From NCBI RefSeq assembly GCF_003583935.1, contig NZ_QYRN01000009.1, positions 62,001-126,000 of the forward strand: DNA of 64,000 bases, read 5' to 3'. Both the position numbers and the translations under genes were made by a program. The notes under the pieces were generated by a model, which was not told the origin of the DNA, did no database searches, and saw nothing but the letters and a program-made list of their open reading frames with translations. Shown piece after piece: positions 8,047 through 16,345 of the stretch; position 1 is the first letter of the stretch, and each line of letters opens with the position of its first letter. This DNA comes from Aureimonas flava. GTDB taxonomy: Bacteria > Pseudomonadota > Alphaproteobacteria > Rhizobiales > Rhizobiaceae.

Positions 8047-9132
8047 ATGACCCATCGCCTGATCGTCTCCGTCGCGCTGGCGGCGCTTCTCCTCCCAGTC
8101 GGCCGGCCGCTCGCGCAGGAGGCTGCCGCGCCCGTGCCGCCGGAAGCACGCGCTCCCGCCGATGCGACGGCGGTCGCCCCGGCCAACTTCGATGCGGCCG
8201 TCGCGCGCGCTGCCGCGTTGCAGCCGCTGGAGACCCTGCTGGTCGCGCAGGACGGCGAGACCGTCGTGGACCGGGGCTTTCGCGGCAAGCGCACGGATCG
8301 GGCCACCAACATCAAGTCGGCCTCGAAGTCCGTCATCTCCGCGCTCGTCGGCATCGCGATCGACAAGGGCCTGATCCAGGGCCCGGACCAGCCGATCGCG
8401 GACTTCCTCGCCGCCGATTTCCCCGCCGATCCCGACCCGCGCCTCCAGCACGTGACGGTCGGCAACCTCCTGTCGATGCAGGCGGGGCTGGAGCGGACGT
8501 CCGGCGGCAACTACGGCGCGTGGATCTCCTCGCGCAACTGGGTGCGCGACGCGCTACGGCGCCCCTTCGTGGCGGACCCCGGCGGCCCGATGCTCTATTC
8601 CACCGGGTCGACGCATCTCCTGTCGGCGATCCTCACCAAGGCGAGCGGTCGCAGCACGCTGGCGCTCGCCCGCGACTGGCTGGGGCCGGCGGGCGTGCGC
8701 GTCACCGACTGGGAGCGCGATCCGCAGGGGATCTATCTCGGCGGCAACCAGATGGCGATGACGCCGCGCTCCCTGCTCGCGCTCGGCGAGCTCTACCGAC
8801 GCGGGGGCACCGCCGCCGACGGCACGCGCGTCCTGTCGCGCGAGTGGATCGAGGGGTCCTGGACGCCCCGCACCACGTCCCGCTTCCACGACGGACGCTA
8901 CGGCTACGGCTGGTTCCTCGACACGTTCGCCGGCCACGAGGGCCGCTACGGCTGGGGCTACGGCGGGCAGATGATCTACGTCATCCCCGATCTCGCGCTC
9001 AGCATCGCGATCACCTCGGCGCAGGATCAGCCCTCGGCGCGCACCGGCTACGTGCAGGCGCTGCACCGGCTCGTGTCCGAGACGATCGTCCCGGCGGCCG
9101 AGGCCCGCCGAGCGGCCGAAGGCAAGAGCTGA
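8047..9132 (+). CDS. Exported serine hydrolase, beta-lactamase/esterase family
   Basis: 361-aa protein of the class C beta-lactamase-like fold (PF00144). A signal peptide spans about 1-24 (ends RPLAQ). The nucleophile motif is S91-A-S-K94 in IKSASKSVISALVGIAID; a YST motif (Y184) stands where the YxN tyrosine is expected, and GWGYGGQMIYVIPD fits the third motif. These proteins are periplasmic esterases, peptidases or carboxypeptidases; the set seen here does not point to antibiotic hydrolysis. The ATG at 8047 starts the signal peptide; the ribosome site is weak. Monocistronic, convergent with yebC. Confidence 0.8.
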   Translation: MTHRLIVSVALAALLLPVGRPLAQEAAAPVPPEARAPADATAVAPANFDAAVARAAALQPLETLLVAQDGETVVDRGFRGKRTDRATNIKSASKSVISALVGIAIDKGLIQGPDQPIADFLAADFPADPDPRLQHVTVGNLLSMQAGLERTSGGNYGAWISSRNWVRDALRRPFVADPGGPMLYSTGSTHLLSAILTKASGRSTLALARDWLGPAGVRVTDWERDPQGIYLGGNQMAMTPRSLLALGELYRRGGTAADGTRVLSREWIEGSWTPRTTSRFHDGRYGYGWFLDTFAGHEGRYGWGYGGQMIYVIPDLALSIAITSAQDQPSARTGYVQALHRLVSETIVPAAEARRAAEGKS

Positions 9133-9229
9133 ACCGTCGCAGCGGCCCGCGTCGGCGCCCGGCCGAGCCGGGGAAACGGCTGCGCGGATCGTCCCCGCGC
9201 CGCCCGCCCGGCGCGAATCGAGGCCCGTC

Positions 9230-9979
9230 TCAGGCCGCCGAAAGCTTGGCCATCGTCTCCTCGTCCACCTCGAAGTTGGCGTAGACGTTCTGCACGTCGT
9301 CGTCGTCCTCGAGGTTGGCGATGAGGCGCAGCACGCTCTGGGCCTTCTCCTCGTCCACCGGCGTCGTGGTCTGCGGGCGCCAGATGATCTTCACGCTCTC
9401 GGCCTCGCCGAGGCTCTTCTCCAGCGCACCGGCCACCTCGTTGAGGTCGCCGAAGGCGGTGATGATGCGGTGGCCGTCGTCGTCGCTCTGGACGTCGTCG
9501 GCGCCGCCCTCGATCGCGGCCTCCATCACCGTGTCGGCGTCGCCGGCCGTGGCGGGATAGACGATCTCGCCGACGCGGTCCCACAGGAAGGAGACCGAAT
9601 TGGTCTCGCCGAGCGCCCCGCCCGACTTGGTGAAGTAGGAGCGCACGTTGGAGGCGGTGCGGTTGCGGTTGTCGGTCAGCGCCTCGACGATCACCGCGAC
9701 GCCGCCCGGACCGTAGCCCTCGTAGCGCACCTCGTCGTAGCTCTCCGTGTCGCCACCGGCCGCCTTGTTGATGGCGCGCTGGATGTTGTCCTTGGGCATG
9801 GACTGCGCCTTGGCGTTGTTCACCGCCAGGCGCAGACGGGGGTTCATGTCGGGGTCCGGCATGCCCGTCTTGGCCGCGACCGTGATCTCGCGCGCCAGCT
9901 TGGAGAACATCTTGGACCGCACGGCGTCCTGCCGGCCCTTGCGATGCATGATGTTCTTGAATTGGGAATGACCGGCCAT
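9230..9979 (-). CDS. yebC: YebC/PmpR family protein
   Basis: 249-aa member of the YebC family, reported as DNA-binding regulators and, more recently, as ribosome-associated factors easing translation of difficult motifs. Hallmarks are the N-terminus [39 protein letters not shown] and the acidic C-terminal part ([18 protein letters not shown]). The ATG at 9979 is conserved in the family and preceded by GAGGAC; the upstream extension to 10081 is not used. YebC is often encoded next to ruvC in proteobacteria; here the serine hydrolase and small ORF separate them. Confidence 0.95.
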   Translation of the reverse strand: MAGHSQFKNIMHRKGRQDAVRSKMFSKLAREITVAAKTGMPDPDMNPRLRLAVNNAKAQSMPKDNIQRAINKAAGGDTESYDEVRYEGYGPGGVAVIVEALTDNRNRTASNVRSYFTKSGGALGETNSVSFLWDRVGEIVYPATAGDADTVMEAAIEGGADDVQSDDDGHRIITAFGDLNEVAGALEKSLGEAESVKIIWRPQTTTPVDEEKAQSVLRLIANLEDDDDVQNVYANFEVDEETMAKLSAA

Positions 9980-10152
9980 CGCGGCACCTGTCCTCTTGTC
10001 TGATCGGATCGCTTGGGCCGACCGTATAAGAGCGGGCGCGGCCCGCGTCCAGACGACGCGCACGGGGGCCGATGACGCCACTGTGACTTGGGGGCTGGCG
10101 AAAAGCGGCGCAGGCTCGCTCCCAGAAGGCCCGTATCGGAAGGTCCCACGCG

Positions 10153-10968
10153 ATGCTGCGACGGTTGATCCCCGCCCTCTTCCTGGCGCTCGTCGTCGCC
10201 CCCGCGGCCGACGCGCAAGAGCGGCCGGTCAGCACCTGCCTCGCCATCGCCGACCGCCTTCCCGGCGTGCGCGTCGCCTCGCTGGACGGGCCGCTTGGCC
10301 CGACGCGCCTCGCCCAGAACGGCCGGGACGAGGTGACGATCACCTTCGTGAACCACGCAACCTACCTGATCGAAAGCGCGGAGGGCGTGCGGATCGCGAC
10401 GGACTACGCCGGCTGGCACGGCGGCGGCGCGCTGCCCGACGTCGTGACCATGAACAAGGCGCACTCCACCCACTACACCGACTATCCCGACCCGGCGATC
10501 GGCACCGTGCTGCGGGGCTGGAACCCGGAGGGCGGGGCGGCGCGCCATGCCGTGACGGTGGGCGACGTCCTGATCCGCAACGTGCCGACCGACATCAACC
10601 GGTTCGGCACGTTCGAGGCGGACGGCAACTCGATCTTCATCGTGGAGGCGTCGGGCCTGTGCATCGGCCATCTCGGCCACCTCCACCACAAGCTGACCGA
10701 GGAGGACTATGCCGCGATCGGGCGGCTCGACGTGTTGATGGTGCCGGTGGACGGGTCCTGGACCATGAGCCCGAGCGGCATGGGCGAGATCGCGCAGCGG
10801 CTCCACTCGTCCGTGGTGCTGCCGATGCACCGTTTCCGCACGCCGATCGAGCGGTTCCTGGCGCAGATCCCGGACTTCGCGGTGGAGCGGCGGAACGAGG
10901 CGTCGATCACGCTGTCGGCCCGCACCCTGCCGCGCCAGCCGACCGTGGTGCTGCTCGCGGGCGTCTGA
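10153..10968 (+). CDS. Exported MBL-fold metallo-hydrolase (UlaG-like)
   Basis: 271-aa protein with a signal peptide (1-22, ends APAADAQ) and a metallo-beta-lactamase fold of the short-loop L-ascorbate lactonase type. Metal-site candidates are the His residues in [25 protein letters not shown] and [12 protein letters not shown], and the Asp in DVLMVPVDG. The classical HxHxDH motif is not intact (HSTHYTD), as is common in this branch. Likely a periplasmic hydrolase of unknown substrate. Divergent from yebC with a 173-nt gap; its stop is 3 nt from the end of the opposite lipoprotein gene. Confidence 0.7.
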   Translation: MLRRLIPALFLALVVAPAADAQERPVSTCLAIADRLPGVRVASLDGPLGPTRLAQNGRDEVTITFVNHATYLIESAEGVRIATDYAGWHGGGALPDVVTMNKAHSTHYTDYPDPAIGTVLRGWNPEGGAARHAVTVGDVLIRNVPTDINRFGTFEADGNSIFIVEASGLCIGHLGHLHHKLTEEDYAAIGRLDVLMVPVDGSWTMSPSGMGEIAQRLHSSVVLPMHRFRTPIERFLAQIPDFAVERRNEASITLSARTLPRQPTVVLLAGV

Positions 10969-10971
10969 GGC

Positions 10972-11202
10972 TCAGGCACGGCGCCGTCGCTCGCGCGAGG
11001 CCGACCGGTCCGGCCCGGCCTCCTCCTCCAGGATGGCCGCCTCGTCCTCCCGGTCGTCGTCGTCGTCGTCCATCTGGACCTGCACCGGGTTGCGCGCCGC
11101 GCTGGCGTGATGCCGATGCAGTTGCGGTGCCTGCGGCATCGAGGTGGCGCAGCCGATCAGCGCCAGGAGGACGCCGAGGAGATGGAGACGGATCGTCCGC
11201 AA
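10972..11202 (-). CDS. Putative small lipoprotein with an acidic tail
   Basis: A 76-aa ORF that needs a TTG start at 11202 (AGGAAG upstream). Residues 1-18 form a short lipoprotein signal, MRTIRLHLLGVLLALIGC, with lipobox LIGC and Cys18. The mature part has a His-rich patch (LHRHHAS), six consecutive aspartates (MDDDDDDRED), and a tail changing from acidic (ILEEEAG) to arginine-rich. No family is recognised. It follows the YmdB-like gene on the same strand with a 74-nt gap. Supported by the signal peptide and composition only. Confidence 0.45.
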   Translation of the reverse strand: MRTIRLHLLGVLLALIGCATSMPQAPQLHRHHASAARNPVQVQMDDDDDDREDEAAILEEEAGPDRSASRERRRRA

Positions 11203-11276
11203 ACGCTCTGGCTTCCTGCTGCATTTCCTTCGCGAGGGCGGCAGACCATTGCACGAATGCGGCGGTTCTCCGGTCG

Positions 11277-12098
11277 TCACCAGAAGCCGGGGACGGAACC
11301 CTCCAGCCGCGGGCCGATGCGCACCGTGCCGACCTTCTCGGCCAGCCCCGTGCGGTCGGAGACCTCCACCGCCAGCCCGCAGATGGTCGCCGGGCCGGCC
11401 GCCGCCTCGAAGCGGCCGCGCGGCACCTTGGTGACGAAGCGGTTGATCGGCTCCTCCTTGTCCATGCCGAGCGAGGAGTCGTAGTCGCCGCACATGCCGG
11501 CATCCGACTGGTAGGCCGTGCCGCCCGGCAGGATCTGGTGGTCGGCGGTGGGCACGTGGGTGTGGGTGCCGACCACGACCGAGGCGCGCCCGTCGAGGAA
11601 GTGGCCGAAGCACTGCTTCTCGCTGGTCGCCTCGGCATGGAAGTCGAAGATCACCGCATCGGCCTGCTCGCCGAGCGGACAGGCCGCAAGGACGTCCTCG
11701 GCCGCGCGGAACGGGTCGTCCAGTTCGGGGTGCATGAAGACGCGGCCCATGACGTTGGCGACCAGGACGCGCGCACCGTTGCGGGCCTCTACTAGGCAGG
11801 AGCCGCGCCCCGGCGTGCCCTTCGGATAGTTGGCCGGGCGCAGGAAGCGGTCGTGGCGCGGGGCGAAGCTCAACGCCTCGCGCTGATCGAAGACGTGGTT
11901 GCCGGTGGTCACGACGTCGGCGCCGGCGGCGCAGGTTTCCTCGAAGATCTCCTCCGTGATGCCGAAGCCGCCGGCCGCGTTCTCGCCGTTGACCACCACG
12001 AAGTCGAGCCGCCAGTCGGCGACGAGACCCGGCAGGCGCTCGCGCACCGCCGTGCGGCCCGTGCGGCCCACCATGTCTCCCAGAAACAGGAACCTCAT
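11277..12098 (-). CDS. YmdB-type metallophosphoesterase (TIGR00282)
   Basis: 273-aa cytoplasmic di-metal phosphodiesterase; Bacillus YmdB hydrolyses 2',3'- and 3',5'-cyclic nucleotides and affects RNA turnover and development. Metal ligands appear in order: LFLGDMVGRTG (D8), VVNGENAAGG, TTGNHVFDQ, IFDFHAEATSEK and VVGTHTHVPTAD. Length is normal. The ATG at 12098 starts the canonical MRFLFLGD; longer in-frame starts are not plausible. The cyclo-ligase gene commonly lies near this gene in alphaproteobacteria; here a CAP-domain gene on the opposite strand lies between them. Confidence 0.88.
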   Translation of the reverse strand: MRFLFLGDMVGRTGRTAVRERLPGLVADWRLDFVVVNGENAAGGFGITEEIFEETCAAGADVVTTGNHVFDQREALSFAPRHDRFLRPANYPKGTPGRGSCLVEARNGARVLVANVMGRVFMHPELDDPFRAAEDVLAACPLGEQADAVIFDFHAEATSEKQCFGHFLDGRASVVVGTHTHVPTADHQILPGGTAYQSDAGMCGDYDSSLGMDKEEPINRFVTKVPRGRFEAAAGPATICGLAVEVSDRTGLAEKVGTVRIGPRLEGSVPGFW

Positions 12099-12261
12099 GG
12101 CCGCACCGCCGCGCCGACCGCAGTTCCGTCGAAATTCGCCTGTCTGGGAACGGTCCGGGGAATGATCTCGGTCACGGGCGAATCTCCGAGGGGTAAGTTT
12201 GGAACGACGTAGCGCGGGCACGCTCGCGATGCGAGGGCGTACGGCAGGGCAGTTCGGACGA

Positions 12262-12807
12262 ATGACGATCAACACACGATGCGCCGCCGCGCTTCTGGCG
12301 GCGGCGCTCCTGGGCGGCTGCGCGGCCGGCCCGGGCTCCGTCTCGAAGACGGCGGACCTTTCCATCGACCGGGCCCACGGGCTGGCGCTGGTCAACGCCT
12401 TCCGCGCCGAGAACGGCCTGGGGCCGCTGACGGTGGACGAGCGGCTCATGAAGGCGGCGGCCGCGCAGAGCGAGGCGATGGCCGGGCGCGACAAGATGGA
12501 CCACGCGGTGGCCGGCGCCCTGCCGGGGCGCGTCGAGCGAGCGGGCTACCATTGGGGCACCACCGCCGAGAACATCGGCCGAGGCTATAAGGACTACGAC
12601 GCGGCGATGGTCGGCTGGATCAACTCGCCCGGACATCGCCGGAACCTCCTCAACCCGAAGGTGACGCAGATCGGCTTCGCGGGCGCGCAGGCCGTCGGCA
12701 GCCCCCGCGCCTACTGGGCGCAGATCCTGGCGACGCCGGGCCGCGAGCGCACGCCCGTCAGCGCGGAGCGCCCGATGCGCTGGGGATCCGAACTCCGCTT
12801 TCCGTGA
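12262..12807 (+). CDS. CAP-domain lipoprotein (SCP/PR-1-like)
   Basis: 181-aa protein with lipoprotein signal MTINTRCAAALLAAALLGGC (lipobox LGGC, Cys20) and a CAP domain (about 38-165). Recognisable pieces are LVNAFRAENGLGPLTVDERL, KMDHAVAG with the first His, TTAENIGRGYKDY and GWINSPGHRRNLLNPKVTQI. Bacterial CAP proteins sit in the envelope; their activity is mostly unknown. ATG at 12262 is chosen because it begins the signal; the frame is open to 12199. The last 50 nt overlap the 3' end of the cyclo-ligase gene on the other strand. Confidence 0.85.
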   Translation: MTINTRCAAALLAAALLGGCAAGPGSVSKTADLSIDRAHGLALVNAFRAENGLGPLTVDERLMKAAAAQSEAMAGRDKMDHAVAGALPGRVERAGYHWGTTAENIGRGYKDYDAAMVGWINSPGHRRNLLNPKVTQIGFAGAQAVGSPRAYWAQILATPGRERTPVSAERPMRWGSELRFP

Positions 12808-13351
12808 GGATGCGGTCCAGGAACCGGTCGTGCGGCTCGACGGGCACCTCGTCCACCTCCTGCGCGTCGAAGGCGAGCCCGACGGTCACGAGCCTCGGGC
12901 GGACGGCGAGAAGCCGTGCGATGGCGCGGTCGTAGAAGCCGCGACCGTAGCCGATGCGCGCGCCGCGCCGGTCGAAGGCCAGGAGCGGCACGAGGAGGAC
13001 GTCGGGCTCCAGCACGCGCGCGCCGGCGCCCGGCGCGACGGTGCCCAGACCCTGGCGCTCCAACTCGCCGTCGCGCAGCAGCTCCCGGAATTCCAGCTCC
13101 CCCGCGACGATGGCGGGGGCGGCCAGCCGCAGCCTGCGGTCGGCGAGCGCGGTCATGGCCGGGCGCGGGTCGATCTCCGAACCGATGGGAAGATAGGCGC
13201 CGACGACGTCCAGCCCGTCGAAGACCTCGTCGGCCGCGACGTGCTCGGCCAGCGCGAAGGCCGCCTCGATGCGCAGGGCGGGCGCGATCGCCTCGCGCCG
13301 GGCGCGCGCGTCGCGGCGCAGCTCGGCCTTCCGGCCGGCGATGTCGGGCAT
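12758..13351 (-). CDS. 5-formyltetrahydrofolate cyclo-ligase
   Basis: Converts 5-formyl-THF to 5,10-methenyl-THF using ATP, recycling an inhibitory folate. The 197-aa protein shows the N-terminal basic helix (AELRRDARARREAI), the substrate-site stretch VVGAYLPIGSEIDPRP and the hallmark LLVPLLAFDRRGARIGYGRG followed by FYDR. ATG at 13351. It lies directly downstream of the 6S RNA, the same order as zapA-ssrS-ygfA in many proteobacteria, and probably shares that transcript. Its 3' end overlaps the CAP gene by 50 nt tail to tail. Confidence 0.93.
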   Translation of the reverse strand: MPDIAGRKAELRRDARARREAIAPALRIEAAFALAEHVAADEVFDGLDVVGAYLPIGSEIDPRPAMTALADRRLRLAAPAIVAGELEFRELLRDGELERQGLGTVAPGAGARVLEPDVLLVPLLAFDRRGARIGYGRGFYDRAIARLLAVRPRLVTVGLAFDAQEVDEVPVEPHDRFLDRILTESGVRIPSASGAPR

Positions 13352-13399
13352 GACGTCCCCTCCCGTCGAACGGGCGCTTCATAGCGAAGAGGAAGAGGA

Positions 13400-13562
13400 G
13401 TGGCGAGCCACCTCGGCCGATGAGAAGATCGATCCCGGGAACCTACAGAGTAGGTGGGCGCCGTATGCCCCAGCCCACGGGCCGAGGCAGGAACAGCTCC
13501 CTTAGGGATGCGTAAGGCCCCGGGGAATATGTTATCCCTGTCGAACCGCGCAGCCCGCCGAG
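13400..13562 (-). ncRNA. ssrS: 6S RNA (ssrS)
   Basis: Probable 6S RNA, the RNA mimic of an open promoter that sequesters sigma70 RNA polymerase. It lies between zapA and the cyclo-ligase gene, the conserved location. The minus strand folds as expected: an outer stem GGCGGGC (13559-13553) with GCTCGCC (13408-13402), an internal stem around CCCGGGGCC with GGTTCCCGGG, and an apical hairpin GTGGGC with GCCCAC. Between the two inner stems lies CCTTACGCATCCCTAAGGG, a candidate for the single-stranded central bubble. The ends are estimated to within about 10 nt. Confidence 0.7.
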
Positions 13563-13616
13563 ACTAGATATAGCACTGCCCTCGCGGCGTTTCCATGGCC
13601 GTCGCGCGGCCATCGC

Positions 13617-13982
13617 TCAAAGACGTCCGGTCTCCAGCTTGGCGGCGATCCGCTCCACGATCTCGGACACGCCGAGAAGGTGCTCGGTGAGGCGCTGGTC
13701 GCCTGCCCGCGCACCGTGCGCGGACTGTGCCTCGCGGTCTCGGAGTGCGGCGGTCTCGCCCTCGGCCGCGGCGATGCGCCCGCGCGCCTCGTCCAGCTCG
13801 TCCGCCACCATCAGCGCGGCCATCACCATGAGGCGGAGATCGCCAATCTCGCCGAAGCTGCCGCGAAGGCGCGTGACGCGCTCGTCGAGCCCGGCGCCGA
13901 GCGCGAGAAGGTGCTCCTCCTCGCCGTCGCCGCAGGCCATGCGGTAGGTCTTGCCGTCGATGGTCACCGCGATCTGGGGCAT
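13617..13982 (-). CDS. zapA: Cell division protein ZapA
   Basis: 121-aa FtsZ-associated protein that bundles protofilaments and stabilises the Z ring. The N-terminal beta-hairpin domain (MPQIAVTIDGKTYRMACGDG) and GDLRLMVMAALMVADELDEA are typical, followed by a C-terminal coiled coil (about 60-115). ATG at 13982. Downstream is 6S RNA; upstream, 32 nt away, is the DUF4164 coiled-coil gene, a common alphaproteobacterial pair. It matches the division genes at 51-64 kb functionally but is not part of that cluster. Confidence 0.93.
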   Translation of the reverse strand: MPQIAVTIDGKTYRMACGDGEEEHLLALGAGLDERVTRLRGSFGEIGDLRLMVMAALMVADELDEARGRIAAAEGETAALRDREAQSAHGARAGDQRLTEHLLGVSEIVERIAAKLETGRL

Positions 13983-14014
13983 GGGTCGGCTTCCGCTTGT
14001 GGTCTTGGTCGGGA

Positions 14015-14296
14015 TCAGGAGCGGCGATCGGCCAGGACGTCGCGAATCGACTCCATGGCGTTGACGAGGCGGCGCGACACCTCGCGGTTGGCCGTCTCCA
14101 GGCGCTGGGCTCGGGTGAGCGCGGTGTCGAGCTCGCCCGCCAGGCGCGACCGGTCGGCGGTCATCCGCTGCACCTCCTCCTCCACGGACAGGACCACGTG
14201 GTCGCGCGACAGGCGCGCGTCCACCGCGTCCTCCAGGCGCTCCAGGGCCTTCTGCAGACGAAGCGTCGCATCGCCGAGCGGACTAGCCGCATCCAT
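14015..14296 (-). CDS. DUF4164 coiled-coil protein
   Basis: 93-aa, almost entirely alpha-helical and coiled-coil protein (from about residue 8 to the end), with a central [20 protein letters not shown] stretch. Such small proteins are found just upstream of zapA in Rhizobiales and may act in division with it, though their role is not established. Two adjacent ATGs are possible (14299 and 14296); AAGGAGG is 7 nt from the second, the better spacing, so 14296 is chosen. Confidence 0.8.
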   Translation of the reverse strand: MDAASPLGDATLRLQKALERLEDAVDARLSRDHVVLSVEEEVQRMTADRSRLAGELDTALTRAQRLETANREVSRRLVNAMESIRDVLADRRS

Positions 14297-14602
14297 CATC
14301 CTGCCTCCTTCGAAGGAATCGCGCCTGCGCCCCGTTCGCCGGGCACCTCGCTCAAGGCCTCCCTGCTTTATCGCGCGATCGCCCGATTTGGAAAGCGAAA
14401 GGCGCGTCGCGCCCCCGCGCGATTGACAGGCCCGGAGCACCTATGATGTGTCCCGTGCCGAACGATGAAGCCTCTTCCCGTCGTCCGAATCCCGGAGGAA
14501 AGCGGACCCGATGGCATGCCGGCGCGCACCCGAGCCCACGAGGCGGCGGCGTGCCCGGCCACCGGCGCCCCGCCCCGCGCCCGTCCGCGCTCCGTGCCTC
14601 GG

Positions 14603-14631
14603 CTGACATTTCTCGGCCCGGACCCTATCTC
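14603..14631 (+). promoter_or_regulatory. Candidate promoter and 5' hairpin of gap
   Basis: The 422-nt gap before gap contains CTGACA (14603-14608), 17 nt, then TATCTC (14626-14631), with CTATCT near the rhizobial -10 consensus. A 7-bp stem CGGCCCG (14614-14620) / CGGGCCG (14631-14637) surrounds the -10 and could be a regulator site. No other gene was found in 14300-14721. Confidence 0.4.
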
Positions 14632-14721
14632 GGGCCGGACGAGCCGCATCCGCCGCCCCCTCGTCGCGGGCGGCTCCCGACGGGGCCATTCCGGCCTCGT
14701 CGCCTGAGGAGAAGTAAGATC

Positions 14722-15738
14722 ATGGCAGTTCGCGTCGCCATCAACGGGTTCGGTCGCATCGGGCGCAACGTCCTGCGCGCCATCGTCGAGTCCGGCCGCA
14801 CCGACATCGAAGTGGTGGGCATCAACGACCTCGGCCCGGTCGAGACCAACGCCCACCTGATCCGCTACGATTCGGTGCACGGCCGCTTCCCCGGGGAGGT
14901 GAAGGTGTCGGGCGACACGATCGACGTCGGCCGCGGCCCGATCCGGGTCAGCGCCGAGCGCGACCCGAAGAACCTGCCCTGGAAGGAACTCGGCGTCGAC
15001 GTGGCGATGGAGTGCACCGGCATCTTCACCGACCCGGCGAAGGCTTCCGCCCATCTCGAGGCCGGCGCGAAGAAGGTCCTGATCTCGGGCCCGCTCAGCA
15101 GCTCGCCCGGCGGCGAGAAGACGATCGTCTTCGGCGTCAACCACGATACGCTGGTGGCCGGCGACAAGATCATCTCCAACGCCTCCTGCACCACCAACTG
15201 CCTGGCGCCGGTCGCCAAGGTGCTCAACGAAGCCATCGGCATCGACCATGGCTTCATGACCACCATCCACTCCTACACCGGCGACCAGCCGACGCTCGAC
15301 ACGATGCACAAGGACCTCTACCGCGCCCGCGCGGCGGCCCTGTCGATGATCCCGACCACGACCGGCGCCGCCAAGGCAGTCGGCCTCGTGCTGCCGGAGC
15401 TGAAGGGCAAGCTCGACGGCACCTCGATCCGCGTGCCGACGCCCAACGTCTCGGTGGTGGACTTCAAGTTCGTCGCCAAGCGGAACACCACGGTGGAGGA
15501 GATCCAGGGCATCGTGCGCGAGGCCGCGAACGGCAAGCTGAAGGGCATCCTGGGCTTCACCGACGCGCCCAACGTCAGCCACGACTTCAACCACGACCCG
15601 CACTCGTCCATCTTCCACATGGACCAGACCAAGGTCATGGAAGGCAACTTCGTGCGCGTCCTGTCCTGGTACGACAACGAGTGGGGCTTCTCCAACCGCA
15701 TGTCGGACACGGCCATCGCGCTTCACAACGTCGGCTGA
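14722..15738 (+). CDS. gap: Glyceraldehyde-3-phosphate dehydrogenase, type I
   Basis: Cytoplasmic NAD-dependent enzyme oxidising glyceraldehyde 3-phosphate to 1,3-bisphosphoglycerate. The 338-aa protein has the dinucleotide-binding start [16 protein letters not shown], the catalytic cysteine in [16 protein letters not shown] and the C-terminal [13 protein letters not shown]. The ATG at 14722 follows GAGGAGAAG and matches the family N-terminus; the open frame upstream is noncoding. First gene of a plus-strand set with a glycolipid-binding-like gene 8 nt downstream and pgk, which catalyses the next glycolytic step. Confidence 0.98.
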   Translation: MAVRVAINGFGRIGRNVLRAIVESGRTDIEVVGINDLGPVETNAHLIRYDSVHGRFPGEVKVSGDTIDVGRGPIRVSAERDPKNLPWKELGVDVAMECTGIFTDPAKASAHLEAGAKKVLISGPLSSSPGGEKTIVFGVNHDTLVAGDKIISNASCTTNCLAPVAKVLNEAIGIDHGFMTTIHSYTGDQPTLDTMHKDLYRARAAALSMIPTTTGAAKAVGLVLPELKGKLDGTSIRVPTPNVSVVDFKFVAKRNTTVEEIQGIVREAANGKLKGILGFTDAPNVSHDFNHDPHSSIFHMDQTKVMEGNFVRVLSWYDNEWGFSNRMSDTAIALHNVG

Positions 15739-15746
15739 GACCGGCG

Positions 15747-16307
15747 ATGCGCTTCCGGCCCCTCCCCTCGCGCGACGTCCGCTGGACGCCGGTCGAGGGC
15801 GTAGGCCTGGAGCATCTCCACATCGCCGCGACGCCCTCGGGCGTCGCGGCCCGCTCGGCGGTGATCGGGCAGCGCGGGGGCGAGCCCTACGGCGCGTTCT
15901 ACGAGATCCACCTCGACGCCGGCTGGCGCGTCGAGCGGTTCTCGGTCGAGACGGCGGGCGGCGGGCGCCTCGCGCTGGCGCAGGCGGAGCCCGGCCGCTG
16001 GACGGGCGAGGACGGCACGCACCGGGCCGACCTCGACGGCTGCATCGACATCGACCTCGCCGGCACGCCCTTCACCAACACCCTGCCCATCCGCCGCCTC
16101 AACGGCCGGCTCGCGCGTCCGACCGAGCTTCGGATGCTCTACGTGCGCTTCGACACGTTCGAGCCGCTGGTGGACGAGCAGCGCTACACCGAGCTTTCGC
16201 CCACGCTCTATCGATACGAAGCGGTCGACCGCAGCTTCGCGGTGGAGCTTCCGGTGGACGAGGACGGCCTCGTGACCGACTATCCCACGCTTTTCCGGCG
16301 CGCCTGA
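15747..16307 (+). CDS. Putative glycolipid-binding family protein (PF06475-like)
   Basis: 186-aa soluble protein resembling the putative glycolipid-binding family. It has no signal peptide or membrane helix. It is rich in beta structure, with recognisable stretches [37 protein letters not shown] and [18 protein letters not shown]. No catalytic residues can be named and the family function is not established. ATG at 15747 is 8 nt after the gap stop, with GAGACC nearby; the gene lies between gap and pgk and is probably cotranscribed with both. Confidence 0.65.
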   Translation: MRFRPLPSRDVRWTPVEGVGLEHLHIAATPSGVAARSAVIGQRGGEPYGAFYEIHLDAGWRVERFSVETAGGGRLALAQAEPGRWTGEDGTHRADLDGCIDIDLAGTPFTNTLPIRRLNGRLARPTELRMLYVRFDTFEPLVDEQRYTELSPTLYRYEAVDRSFAVELPVDEDGLVTDYPTLFRRA

Positions 16308-16345
16308 CCACGGCTCGCGCCCACCCAAGGAACGGAGCCCACGCG

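Noticed and set aside
8047-9132. The serine hydrolase as an antibiotic-resistance beta-lactamase
   Set aside because: It has the SxxK fold signature but no canonical YxN and KTG set of a true class C enzyme; an esterase or peptidase is more likely.
14423-14447. TTGACA followed by TATGAT upstream of gap as a promoter
   Set aside because: The spacing is only 13 nt, too short for sigma70; the pair at 14603-14631 has 17 nt.
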